A DNA stretch of 64,000 nt, taken from NCBI RefSeq assembly GCF_050003625.1, contig NC_134401.1, positions 70,164,537-70,228,536 on the forward strand. Reading direction: 5' to 3'. The DNA is from Haematobia irritans. Lineage: Eukaryota; Arthropoda; Insecta; Diptera; Muscidae. The notes under the pieces were generated by a model. It saw only the letters and a list, made by a program, of their open reading frames with translations. It searched no databases and was not told the origin of the DNA. Below are positions 47,415 to 57,794 of this stretch, one piece after another. The translations under genes were made by a program, and so were the position numbers. How positions within the stretch are numbered: the first letter of the stretch is position 1; every line of letters starts with the position of its first letter.

Positions 47415-48446
47415 TTCCCCCCCCTCGTGAACCAGATATGGGTTCACCACCAGATAAATTCAGAATCGCTAGTTTGGATACTGGTCGACGAATTACACCA
47501 GTTTGATGTTTGACATCAGCAAATCTGACTTGGCCATCCTTCGTTGGGTATATTTTCACCACTCGTCCCTTTTGCCAATGATTTCTTGGGAGCCTTTCAT
47601 CCATTATCATCACAATATCGTCAATCTTAATTGGTTGAATTTTTTCTCTCCATTTTGGTCTTTGTATAAGTTGAGGAAGAAATTCAATAACCCATCTTTT
47701 CCACATTCGATTTTTTTAGATTTTGTGCAATTCTCCATTGCTTTCGTAGACAAATGTGTTCTTCTGTCTCACTTGGTGTCTGAGTGGCATTAAGACAACC
47801 TAGAAGAAAGTGATTAGGAGTTATGGGTCCATCGTCTTCGGAGGATATTGGAATATCTGTTAATGGCCGGCTATTTATTATATTTTCGGATTCAATAAGA
47901 ACGCTTCGTAAAGTTTCCAGTCGTGGTTTTTCTTCTTTTAATGTCTTGGCCAACAAGCGTTTAATTATTCTGATGAGCCTTTCCCAGCAACCACCAGAGC
48001 TAGGATTTGATGGACAATTAAAAATCCATTCGATGTTGTATTTAGTGGCTTCGTGAGTTAACTCATCCGTATTTAGAATGCGATCTTCTTTCTTCAAAAT
48101 TTTTTGAGCCGAAATAAAATTTGTTCCATTATCGCTACGTAAGCGAATAGGGGTTCCGCGGCGGTTTATAAAGTTTCTTAGACAAAGTATAAAGGAATCA
48201 GCAGAAAGATCATAAGCCAACTCTATATGTGCCGCTCGGACTGTTAGACAGGTGAAAATTACGGCCCACCGTCTCTCTATACGACGTCCAATGGTTACGT
48301 CAAACGGACCGAAAAGGTCTACCCCTGTATAAGTGAAGGGTCGTACGAAGGGCGTGACTCTGTCTGGCGGAATTTGTCCCATAAGCGGTTGTTTCGGTTT
48401 TGCTTTATCTTGTTTACAAATAGTGCATTTTTTGACAATACGATTA
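47362..48446 (-). pseudogene. BEL-2 integrase, Cys pair to C-terminus
   Basis: Continuation of BEL-2 pol beyond the DD41D insertion. It reads NRIVKKCTICKQDKAKPKQP (Cys pair of the zinc finger), YTGVDLFGPFDVTIG (Asp 1), IRLRSDNGTNFISAQ (Asp 2), NPSSGGCWERLIRIIKRLL (Glu), INSRPL and TPNHFLLGCLNATQ. After WRIAQNL an A7 run shifts the frame (stop at 47684), and the C-terminal domain continues from about 47706: KRWVIEFLPQLIQRPKW, DDIVMIMDERLPRNHWQKGR, GVIRRPVSKLAIL, ending inside the LTR at 47362. The catalytic triad is intact; the two lesions are the insertion with its frame break and the poly-A indel. Confidence 0.9.
47415..47426 (-). promoter_or_regulatory. BEL-2 polypurine tract
   Basis: The minus strand reads GAGGGGGGGGAA directly before the 3' LTR, the position and composition of the plus-strand primer site. 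It lies within the pol reading frame (encoding Arg-Gly-Gly-Gly). Confidence 0.8.
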
Positions 48447-48448
48447 TA

Positions 48449-49383
48449 AAGGGTGATTCTTTTGAGGTTAGGATTTTCATGCATTAGTATTTGACAGATC
48501 ACGTGGGATTTCAGACATGGTGTCAAAGAGAAAGATGCTCAGTATGCTTTGACATTTCATCATGAATAGACTTACTAACGAGCCACAACGTCGAATTTTC
48601 AGTGAATGGGCCCTAGAAAAGTTGGCAGAAAATCCGCTTTTTTATCGACAAATTTTGTTCAGCGATGAGGCTCATTTCTGGTTGAATGGCTACGTAAATA
48701 AGCAAAATTGCCGCATTTGGAGTGAAGAGCAACCAGAAGCCGTTCAAGAACTGCCCATGCATCCCGAAAAATGCACTGTTTGGTGTGGTTTGTACGCTGG
48801 TGGAATCATTGGACCGTATTTTTTCAAAGATGCTGTTGGACGCAACGTTACGGTGAATGGCGATCGCTATCGTTCGATGCTAACAAACTTTTTGTTGCCA
48901 AAAATGGAAGAACTGAACTTGGTTGACATGTGGTTTCAACAAGATGGCGCTACATGCCACACAGCTCGCGATTCTATGACCATTTTGAGGGAAAACTTCG
49001 GAGAACAATTCATCTCAAGAAATGGACCGGTAAGTTGGCCACCAAGATCATGCGATTTGACGCCTTTAGACTATTTTTTGTGGGGCTACGTCAAGTCTAA
49101 AGTCTACAGAAATAAGCCAGCAACTATTCCAGCTTTGGAAGACAACATTTCCGAAGAAATTCGGGCTATTCCGGCCGAAATGCTCGAAAAAGTTGCCCAA
49201 AATTGGACTTTCCGAATGGACCACCTAAGACGCAGCCGCGGTCAACATTTAAATGAAATTATCTTCAAAAAGTAAATGTCATGGACCAATCTAACGTTTC
49301 AAATAAAGAACCGATGAGATTTTGCAAATTTTATGCGTTTTTTTTTTAAAAAAAAGTTATCAAGCTCTTAACAAATCACCCTT
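48449..49383 (+). mobile_element. DD41D (rosa-like) derivative, copy B, inside BEL-2
   Basis: 935 bp, same AAGGGTGATT ends as copy A, TA at 48447-48448 and 49384-49385. It is inserted in the BEL-2 integrase zinc finger, and so is younger than BEL-2. Confidence 0.9.
48562..49275 (+). CDS. DD41D transposase lacking its DNA-binding domain, copy B
   Basis: A 237-residue ORF with the same MNRLTNE-to-PQRRIF join as copy A and only two amino-acid differences (Thr for Ala in RDSMTIL; Gln for Lys in FGEQFIS). The DD41D triad is intact. Because both copies share the same deletion but sit at unrelated TA targets, the deleted form itself must have moved, presumably helped by a full-length relative elsewhere. 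The 5' leader repeats CATG/ATGGTGTCAAAG-type starts but no HTH is encoded. Confidence 0.87.
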   Translation: MNRLTNEPQRRIFSEWALEKLAENPLFYRQILFSDEAHFWLNGYVNKQNCRIWSEEQPEAVQELPMHPEKCTVWCGLYAGGIIGPYFFKDAVGRNVTVNGDRYRSMLTNFLLPKMEELNLVDMWFQQDGATCHTARDSMTILRENFGEQFISRNGPVSWPPRSCDLTPLDYFLWGYVKSKVYRNKPATIPALEDNISEEIRAIPAEMLEKVAQNWTFRMDHLRRSRGQHLNEIIFKK

Positions 49384-49385
49384 TA

Positions 49386-52300
49386 CAAAGACTTAATTTT
49401 TGGTATCCAGAATTTTTGTCGGACATCATTAATAGTTATGGACATGTTTTGGTGGTAATTTCTTTGATGGTGATGACGAAGAACCAACTCAGATACATAA
49501 TGCTTTTCTGGCAAGATTATAGGTCTTCTGGCATCATGAGGCATATAAACAGCTTCATCTATTCGTCCACTAACTCTTAGAAGACCATATTCGTCAATAT
49601 ACGGAACTAATGAATATATAGGACTTGACTTCGGAATTGGTTGACACCTTTTGAGGCATTTTATTTCATGTTCGTAGCATTCAGATTGTATGAGACGACA
49701 TAGCACGACTTCAGCCTCTTTAAGTTCACTTACATTTATGTCCTCGGGAATCCGTTTCTTCTTAATAAAACGTAGAAGCCATGCTATAGTTCTCTTTAGT
49801 TTTAGAATGGATGAAAATCTCTCAAATTCAATGACTTGGGCTTTGTTACTGGATATTATTAGACACGATTTAATTTCTTCTTCTTGTGAATCACTTCGTT
49901 GGTATTGTAAGATTGGCCACGAAGATTCATCTTCCCTTAAAAATTCTGGACCATTCAACCATATGCCATTATGGACAAATTTGGGAGGAGCCAACGGGCG
50001 AGTACCAGCGTCTGCTGAATTTAGGTGTGTTGGTATCCATTTCCATTGAGCTGGTTCTGAGTTCTTCAGAATCTCTGCAATTCGATGGCTAACGAATGCT
50101 TTGAAACGACGCTCTGTGGAATAAATCCATTGTACTACGGTTTGAGAGTCTGACCAATAGTGCATCGAATTTATATTGAACTCATAGCTTCTCGATAAAG
50201 TTTTTCCCAGACGTACCCCAAGCACGGCAGCCTGCAACTCCAACCTCGGAATACTCATTAGTTTCTTTGGGGCACATCTAACTTTTCCCATTATGAATGA
50301 CACATCAATTCCAAATTGGTGAAGGACTCTTAAGTAGCAAACCGCAGCGAATGCGTCTTGGCTGGCATCTACGAAAATATGTAGTTGAATATTGGAGGCG
50401 TTATATAGATTGAAGGAAATACATCTATGAATTTTGAATTTTGAAATTTCTTGGAATTCTCTCCACCATGCTGTGAATTTTTTATGCAAATACTCTGGTA
50501 TTATATCATCCCAATCCATGTCATGTTTCCAACAGAGTTGTACTAAAATCTTTCCATACAACAAAAAATCGGCGATAAGACCAAAGGGGTCGAAAGCGGA
50601 CATAACAATTTTGAGCATTTCACGCTTGGTTGGAAGACGATTCCCCTTTAAAACTTCTGAATTTAGTCCAAAGAACTGTATTTTAAATTCAAAACAGTCT
50701 TCCTTTTTGTTCCAACACATACCGAGAATTTTATCTGTTGTGGACTGTTTTTCCATGTTTATTTGGTTCAGGTTATCTAATACAGTAGGATTCAATTCTG
50801 CTTCTAATTTTTCACAATTTGATATAAATCCTCGAAGTTCGAAACCGGCTTTTGCATGGACTTCAATAAATTCTTTGCACAAACCCAAGGCTTCTTCAAC
50901 GTTATTAAAGCTACAAACAAAGTCATCAACATAGTGCTTATTAACAATAGCAGTAGCAGCATTTGGGTACATGGTGGAATATTCTTCGGCATTTCGGTTT
51001 TTTATATATTCCGCACAACAGGGAGAGCAGATTGCGCCAAATATCATTGACGTCATAACAAAATGTTGAATTGGTTTACTACGGTCTCCATCTCTCCAGA
51101 GGAATCGTTGGGTGTGTTGATCTTCCGCTCGAATTTTTACTTGAGAAAACATTTCTCTAATATCAGCGGCAACAGCTATTTTACCTTGGCGAAACTGAAG
51201 TAGAATGTTCAACAATGGTTTTGCCTGCTCAGGTCCTTTTACCAGCGAAGAGTTCAAAGATGTATTAAGTGTTTTAGCTGCCGCGTCAAACACCACTCGA
51301 AGTTTATTTGGCTTGTTTGGGTTTACAACACCAAAATGCGGTAAGTACCAAATAGGGTACATGGTGTTGGCTACTTCCTTTGCAGACAACGGACGAGCAT
51401 AACCTTTTTCTATGTTTTTCTTCATTTCTGATTTGTATTTTTCAGAAAAGCCAGAGTCTTGACACATTTTATTTTCAATTGCAAAAAGTCTCTTTTCAGC
51501 ATAAAAAATCTTGAAGGAAGTTCGGGAGGAAAAAAATTCATTTTCGGTGGAAAAAAATTCATTAACAATATTAAACCTTTCATCTGAGTGTTTTTGGTTT
51601 TTCAAAAGCAATACTGTGGGATGAGGTGACGAAAAATTATTTGTTGGGCCATACGCAACCCAACCCAGCTTCGTCTTTATGGCAATTGGGGATTGTTCAT
51701 CGACCTCCTTAATGGCAGTAGGAATAGATAGGTAAGCATTATCTAGACCAAGCAAAAGTTTCGGTGTGACCTCGTTGTAATTATTTATAGGCAATTCATT
51801 CAAATATGGAAAATTTTCTTTTCTGACAGACTGTGAGGGTAAGTTCAAATTTTGTACTGTGTATATATTTTTTAGGGAATAACGGCTTCTCGGTTCACAC
51901 AGCCATTCGATTTCACACTGAACTTTGTAGGATTTTTCTGTTACAGTATTGTCTCCATACCACTGAAGAGTGAGTGAGGTTTTGCGACCTTTTAGTCCGA
52001 GCTGTTTGGCAATTTCTTCATCCAAAAGGGAGATGGATGACCCTTCGTCAAATAAGGCAAAAATCTTCAAAAAACCAGAAGGGCCAGATATCTTAATTGG
52101 AATAATTTTAAATAGATTACTTGCCTCATCCTGACTTCTACAATTGAGAAGTGGTTGTGACGCTTCTGTTGATATGGATTGAGTAGAATTGCCGTCATGG
52201 AGTAGCTTGTGATGTGGGCGTTTGCAGTTATTAATTCCACAGGGCTTCTTAGTTCGGCAGGTTGGGGTACCATGCCCTTTCTTTAGACAGCAAAAACATA

Positions 52301-53408
52301 ATTTTAACTCCTTTACCTTTTCCCAACGTGCACTCACTGTTAATTCATCGATAAATTTCTTGCATTTATATATAGAGTGTTGTCCTTGACATATATAGCA
52401 TTTTGCTGTATCTTTTTTCTCTTTATCTTCAATAAGCATTACGGGACGTCCTTGGGCACTTGCTAATGAATTCAATGACATGGTACTTACAACGTTCGCT
52501 AGTTCTCCGAGCCAATTTGAGAAATCAGATATTGTGGCATATGGTTTTATAGTAATGCTCGATCTTGCCCATTCATACTGCTTATCTATGGGAAGCTTAG
52601 ATACTAATTCTTCCAATAGCGTTGCATTAGTAAGATGGTGTGAACAGTGGGCAGAGTTCAAAAAGGCTTCAACATTTCTTACTTTAGTGGAAAAATTAAC
52701 TATCTGATCCATACGTTTTGGTGTAATTACCGGAAATTGTCGAATTATGTTTAATTGGGACCGAACTAATAATTCCGGACGGCCAAATCGAAATTCCAAT
52801 TCTTTCATTATGTTTGGAACATTGCTTGGATGAATGAGCATTGAAGAAACAGCTTCTTTTGCTTCTCCAATAAGACCTTTTTGTAGACGCATTAGGTTAT
52901 GACGATTGTTGTAATTAAATGTTTCTGTGCTATCTTTAAAATTTGCACTAAATAGGGGCCAATCTTCAGGCTTGCCAGAAAAAACTGGCAAATCATAAAT
53001 TTTTGGTGCGGACGGAATATTTCCAGAGCGTGTGGCTCCAAGTTGATCGGAACTTACGTGTGGCAAAGGGGGAATTGTTTGTTGTTGGTTTCCCAATGTG
53101 TAATCATTCAGTTGAATATGCTCACGTCTTCGAGCGTCTATTGCATTTGATTGACCTATGGCGATACTTGTATATTGCTGCTGCAGTTGGATCTGATCTC
53201 TAATAGAATCAATATCACGGCGACTTTCAGCAACAGCTCTAACAAGGTCATTAATTCCAGCTAAAATGGTACTTAATTGATCATTTTCCGTGGATATAGG
53301 CGAGGTTTCTTCCACGTTTAACATTGTAGTATTGAGTTCGTCATCAGAACTGGCTTGTTCACGAGGGGGAATTTGTCCGGCTGGACCACTTCTTAGATTA
53401 TACGCCAT
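49386..53408 (-). CDS. BEL-2 Gag-Pol polyprotein, up to the integrase zinc finger
   Basis: One 1341-residue ORF. Approximate layout: Gag with a core at residues ~140-250 (LPVFSGKPEDWPLFSANFKD), knuckles at ~338 (CYICQGQHSIYKC) and ~373 (CFCCLKKGHGTPTC), then CGINNCKRPHH. Protease with IFALFDEGSSISLLDE at ~454 (the BEL-type DEGS loop). RT with AVAADIREMFSQVKI at ~749 (first Asp) and NKHYVDDFVCSF at ~824. RNase H from ~1008 (IFVDASQDAFAAV, IPRLELQAAVLGVRL, YWSDSQTVVQWI, LNSADAGTRP). The His pair of the integrase finger (LVLRHHHQRNYH) is near the end. It starts ~120 bp inside the 5' LTR edge. It is open throughout, which is unusual in this window. The reading stops at the DD41D insertion. Confidence 0.95.
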
Positions 53409-53527
53409 ATTAAGAAAAAGGGAACCTTTGGATTAATTGTGTATTGGCAAACACGAATCGGCAAATTTCAAGGCGTTCCAATTTTCTTGTAATAATTTTC
53501 AACCCACACTTTCAAGAAAATGAAAAC

Positions 53528-53690
53528 TGTTAGTCTCGTTTATTGTTTAAAGATAATAATTGTAATGCTTTATAAAAAATGTATCAATGAAAATATTTTT
53601 CTGACATAAAGGTTATACATTTAAAGGTTCCTATGTTTCATTTTCGTTTTTGTTTGGGGGTAGAAAATGTTACAGTACAATTCTCTAACA
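53528..53690 (-). repeat. BEL-2 5' LTR
   Basis: 163 bp, identical by eye to 47252-47414, followed outward by CAGTT, which also precedes the other LTR. At 163 bp it is short for a BEL/Pao LTR. A primer-binding site just inside (below 53528) was not recognised. Confidence 0.95.
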
Positions 53691-54307
53691 CAGTTCCAGT
53701 TAATTATCCACAATTTTTTCATCGGCCAGCTTTTTAATGCTTTCGAGAACGTAGAATCCATAATTTCAGTTTTCTGCAAAGAGATATACATTTCGTGACT
53801 TCCTTAAAGTTTTATTTCATTTTTTATTTTCACTTACTTATTTTTATAAACTATTTGGTTATTTGTCTAAAATTTTCCATTTTTTTTTTATTTCTTGCAA
53901 TTGACCACGAACTTCGTTGCACAAATAAGTATTGAAAACCACATGGTTTTTTCGTTGCATTTTAGGGTAGTGTTTTGTCAAAGTTTTCTCATATTATCTT
54001 CAACACCTTTTCAAAGATTTCGTCAACATTTTGGCAAATTGGAAGTAATTCGCAAACAATTTGAAGATGTATTGAAAATGAGCTATTTCAAGTCAAGTTG
54101 AATTTGTGTTGAAAATTATATTTACCCTCAAACTGAAAAGTTGTTGCATTTGAAAAACGCTCATCCTGTGTTTATTGGGATATTAATTTAGAAATAGCCT
54201 ATAAACATATATGTGTTTAGTAGCTTGGAGCGCTATTTAACAGGGAGCGATATTGAATTAAGTTGGTGGTTGTTGCTTGTTATTACAAAATTAACATTTT
54301 ATTTTTC

Positions 54308-54640
54308 CTTGGGCAATTGATCAGCTACTTCTTTGATCCTTACAAACTGTGTGGTCCGCTGTTCGAATCCCCGTGCGGCAAAAGGTAAAATTAAAATAAA
54401 AAAATCATACAATTGAATAATTTCTTCTACAATGTTTGTATTACAGAAAAAGGTGCTAAGAACTAAAAAATCTCGTGGAAGTGAGAAAGATGTGGGGGAA
54501 TATACAATTGGGCAGAAACAAAATTTTGAGCATTCAGGTCGAAAACCTATGTTGTTAGCACCTATATTACCTGTTTATTTTCATAATTCATTATGATTGT
54601 AAATATATAAATAAATAAATAAAATTTTGAGCACAATATT
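54308..54640 (+). mobile_element. SINE-2, tRNA-like head with intact B box, in inner X
   Basis: Contains GTTCGAATCC (54361) as a B box, with a weak A-box candidate ~45 bp upstream. The body ends in ATTATGATTGTAAATATAT and an (AAAT)n tail at 54605-54628. The same body occurs inverted in outer X (56226-56575), in the duplicated unit (60485-60830), and as a 3' fragment at 54956-55040, so it is an independent repeat family. The 5' edge is approximate. Confidence 0.6.
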
Positions 54641-54955
54641 GTTTGGGAGATTTTTTTTTAAGCATATAATATTTTTGGGTGCAAAATGCTTACAAACATA
54701 TTATATGTTCACATAATAACATATTGTTTTTTGGAAGACAACATTATTGAATTTGGATGCAAAAATACAAAATGTTTGGAACTTAGACTACCCAAACATA
54801 TATTGTTTAGACCAATATGCTTTCAAACATATTATATATTGGAAGAGATCAAACATATAAATGTTTGGGCAATACCCAAAAATGTATATGCTTGAAGCAA
54901 AATATGTTTGGGAGTATATGTTACAGAAGCGATTTTTTGTGAGCGTGTTTGTAGA

Positions 54956-55040
54956 TCAAAAGCCTTTGTTGTTAGCACCTTTTCTATTTATTTTCGTAGT
55001 TTATTATGATTGTAAATCTTGTAATAAATTAATAAAATCT
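54956..55040 (+). mobile_element. SINE-2 3' fragment in element Y
   Basis: GTTGTTAGCACC..TTATTATGATTGTAAAT and an A/T-rich tail match the 3' end of SINE-2 at 54550-54630 with several changes. It is an older, 5'-truncated copy. Confidence 0.55.
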
Positions 55041-55404
55041 CAATATAATCAGCCCTTTCATTTGATATTGGAATTTGGTTAGGATAATAGTAAAGAAAAT
55101 CGAGGGCGGTTGCACCAACAAACAAAACAATTAATATGAAATTGCGACAACCAATGCAAAGTTGATCCAACATACTACCATGTAGTTACAATTGCCAAAT
55201 GTTAGTTGTGCTGACAGATATCATTGATAGTTGATGGAACCACCTGCTTTCGGTTGGCAAATAATTCGGTTGAGGCAACGAATTTGTTTTCTGGGTGTGA
55301 ACATATAATATGTTTGGAAGCATTTTGCACCCAAAAATATTATATGCTTAAAAAAAATTCTCCCAAACAATATTGTGCTCAAAATTTTATTTATTTATTT
55401 ATTT

Positions 55405-56215
55405 ATTTATCTATCTCTATCTTGTTCTGCAAAATATTTTCACCTCCATTGTCATCTGACGCAGCCGTGTTGGAGTTTGTGGGTAAAAAGCAAATTTTAG
55501 TTATAGGCCTTTTTAATAGCTTACCTTTTGTCAAGACGGTTACTACTCTAACGCGGTTATCAGAACCAGGATGAACATCTTGAAATCTTCCTAGTATCCA
55601 TTGCGCAGGTCCGCACCGTTCATCAGCAATTAGTACTAGATCGCCAATTTTTCCAGTCGGTTTATCTTTAAGCCATTTCGGTTGAGATTGGGGGCGGTTT
55701 AGATATTCCGAGTACCACCTTTTCCAGAAATGTTGTTTAATTTTTTCGACAACTTTCCAGCGCGTGATGTGATTTATATTGGTATCAATCAAGCTCGGTT
55801 CAGCAATACATGTTGTTGGCTCACCAATTAAAAAATGTGCAGGTGTGAGTGCCTCCATATCAGCAGGATCGGAAGACATTGGACAAAGAGGCCGAGAATT
55901 TAGGCGGCTCTCTATTTGAGACAGAACTGTTGAAAGTTCTTCGTAGCTTAATATTCAGTCGTGTATAACCCTTTTCAAATGTAACTTAACAGATTTAACG
56001 CCGGCTTCCCAAAGACCTCCGAAGTTTGGAGAAGCAGGAGGAATAAAATGCCAAATGGCGTATCTCCTCAGGCAGTGAAGCAACGCTCTTGGTATATAAC
56101 ACCCGCAACTCTTTGGAGGCACCAACAAAGTTGGTGCCGCAGTCTGAATATATGTCAGTGCAGGATCCTCTACGTGCAACAAAACGTTTGAATGCTGCTA
56201 AAAATGAATTCGTAT
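55405..56215 (-). pseudogene. BEL-3 integrase fragment, copy 1 (embedded in SINE-2 tail of outer X)
   Basis: Minus strand: NSFLAAFKRFVARRG, IYSDCGTNFVGASKELRVLY (second catalytic Asp), then shifted WHFIPPASPNFGGLWEAGVK (Glu), HLKRVIHD, a stop, and MSSDPADMEALTPAHFLIGE, RWKVVEKIKQHFWKRWYSEY, GDLVLIADERCGPAQWILGR, PGSDNRVRVVTVLTKGKLLK. It is flanked on both sides by the same X/SINE sequence (CCCAAACAATATTGTGCTCA and ATTT repeats at 55365-55410 and 56226-56275). The same fragment lies at 59263 and 63442, from which this one was probably copied. Confidence 0.85.
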
Positions 56216-56225
56216 TCATTTTTAT

Positions 56226-56575
56226 TCCCCCAAACAATATTGTGCTCAAAATTTTATTTATTTATTTATTTATTTACAATCATAATGAATTATGAAAATA
56301 AACAGGTAATATAGGTGCTAACAACATAGGTTTTCGACCTGAATGCTCAAACTTTTATTTCTGCCTAATTGTATATTCCCCCACATCTTTCTCACTTCCA
56401 CGAGATTTTTTAGTTCTTAGCACCTTTTTCTGTAATACAAACATTGTAGAAGAAATTATTCAATTTTATGATTTTTTTTATTTTAATTTTACCTTTTGCC
56501 GGACGGGGCAAAAGGCGGACCACACAGTTTGTAAGGATCAAAGAAGTAGCTGATCAATTGCCCAAGGAAAAATAA
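56226..56575 (-). mobile_element. SINE-2 copy in outer X with rewritten B box
   Basis: Inverted relative to 54308. The B box region has become a perfect hairpin: CCTTTTGCC (56492-56500), loop GGACGG, GGCAAAAGG (56507-56515). The rest is nearly identical to the inner copy. Confidence 0.6.
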
Positions 56576-57794
56576 AATGTTAATTTTGTAATAACAAGCA
56601 ACAACCACCAACTTAATTCAATATCGCTCCCTGTTAAATAGCGCTCCAAGCTACTAAACACATATATGTTTATAGGCTATTTCTAAATTAATATATGTTT
56701 GCATCCAAGCATATTATATTTACAAACATTTTATGTCCCAAACATAATATGTTCTAACATATTAACATATATGTCCCAAACATGTTATGCTAGTTTATGA
56801 ACATTATATGCTTGCACTCAAAAATATTGTGTTCCAAACATATAATGTTTACAGCCAAACATATGAAAAACAGTCTTTTTCATCCGTGTAGTACCTTGCA
56901 CTTTGAAAAAGTTGCTGCCTAGCAATTTTGTCCACCTTTTACAATTTCAATACCTACAAATATAAACAAAAAAATCCTAAACTAATTTTTTCACAAAAGG
57001 TTAGCGTCACTGAATATTACCTGATAATTGAAGATTCCAAAATGAAGTCGAATGAATAGGTTGTTATACTGCTGGTGTTTTCTTTTTTTATAAACCAATT
57101 TTCAAAAAAAAAAACGAACATTTTTCTCACTAATTTAAAATAACAAATATTTTATATATTTTATTTGTTTTTTTATTATATTAATTTACTTTATTATTTT
57201 TAACAATCTCTCAGTATACCATAAAAACGCGATTCCAACTAAAAAAACAACCCACGCGCAAACACATCGATTACATCGATGACAGGTATGGATTACAGGT
57301 AGATAACAGAAATGTAGGAAATGTTCCTATATTCTAACAAGTGTGTTTCCTTAAGTTTTGAAAGGATTGAATACTTCTTAGTACGAATGAACTAAAATAT
57401 TTTTATATGCCAAGTGTTATTCGTATGTATGATAAGCTTTCTATAATAAAGGAAGTCAGAATTAGCATTTTATGAGAAATCTTACTAATTTTGAGCAAAC
57501 TTGGTTTTAGTTCGGTTTTTGTTTATTTTTACGAATGCTTTGTTATAGTGAATAAAATTTTCGTTTTCAGTAGTAAATTCTTATACCCAGCGAAGAAAAC
57601 AGTATTAGTAAAATGCCATGCCTTATTCTAGTTTATGAACTATTCCTAACTGCTTTCAGTTTAGGATTTTTTGTACTGAAACAAGTAAATTTTATTATTT
57701 CACACAAAAATTTAACTGAATGGAAATAAAATGGCTAAACTAAATTGATGAACATTTTTTCCATTAGTTTCGAAGACACTTTTTTCTGGGTGTA

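Larger units (their letters stand above)
47252..53690 (-). mobile_element. BEL-2: young BEL/Pao retrotransposon with 163-bp LTRs
   Basis: LTRs at 47252-47414 and 53528-53690 (TGTTAG ... CTAACA) look identical over all 163 bp. The 5-bp duplication CAGTT is on both outer sides. Minus-strand gag-pol reads through nearly the whole interior. A G-rich polypurine tract precedes the 3' LTR. It is interrupted by a DD41D copy (48449-49383). Identical LTRs mean insertion too recent for divergence, so it is the youngest or nearly the youngest resident here. Confidence 0.95.
46268..54180. mobile_element. MITE-Z (TCCCAATAAACACA termini), host of BEL-2
   Basis: Inverted ends TCCCAATAAACACA and TGTGTTTATTGGGA, with TA at 46266-46267 and 54181-54182. 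Own sequence ~1.47 kb, rich in CAACAAT/ATTGTTG words, non-coding. BEL-2 is inserted at 47252-53690 with a CAGTT duplication. Confidence 0.85.
46059..54946 (+). mobile_element. element X, inner copy
   Basis: Starts CACGGATGAAAAAGACTG at 46059, is interrupted at 46267 by MITE-Z, resumes at 54181 and ends ...CGATTTTTTGTGAGCGTG at 54946. When Z is removed the reading GCAAACATATATTAATTT matches the outer copy exactly. TA precedes the left end. It carries SINE-2 (54308-54640). Long AT-rich arms show AAACATAT or its complement about every 20-40 bp. Confidence 0.78.
45269..55295. mobile_element. element Y (CACCCAGA termini), inserted in outer X
   Basis: The left terminus CACCCAGAGAAATGATTGG (45269) and right terminus ...GTTTTCTGGGTG (to 55295) are inverted. 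Own sequence 45269-46058 and 54947-55295, rich in CAACCA/GGTTGG words, non-coding. The flank appears to duplicate TG. A short 3' piece of SINE-2 is in its right half. Confidence 0.72.
45032..56888 (-). mobile_element. element X, outer copy (split in two)
   Basis: Halves at 45032-45268 and 55296-56888, on the minus strand relative to the inner copy. The ends read CACCCTCACAAAAAATCGC (left) and the complement of CACGGATGAAAAAGACTG (right), with TA on both outer sides. Its sequence is full of AAACATAT/ATATGTTT motifs. The break falls inside TTATTATGTG|AACATATAAT, which is continuous in the inner copy, proving that element Y inserted here. A SINE-2 unit and a BEL fragment lie within the right half. 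Confidence 0.78.
43638..57792. mobile_element. MITE-A, CACCCAGAAAAAAGTG termini, carrying the nest
   Basis: Inverted ends CACCCAGAAAAAAGTG (43638) and CACTTTTTTCTGGGTG (to 57792), with TA at 43636-43637 and 57793-57794. Excising it joins the mariner-2 reading ...LNV to QFEKN... Its own sequence is about 43638-45031 (less the DD41D copy) and 56889-57792; the rest is nested insertions. Non-coding. Confidence 0.82.

Noticed and set aside
47252..53690. Endogenous retrovirus with an envelope gene
   Set aside because: No ORF beyond gag-pol; pol ends inside the 3' LTR, leaving no room for env.
43638..57792. A single 14-kb Polinton/Maverick-like DNA transposon, suggested by distant inverted ends
   Set aside because: No DNA polymerase, capsid or retroviral-type integrase of its own; the interior is fully explained by nested known element types.
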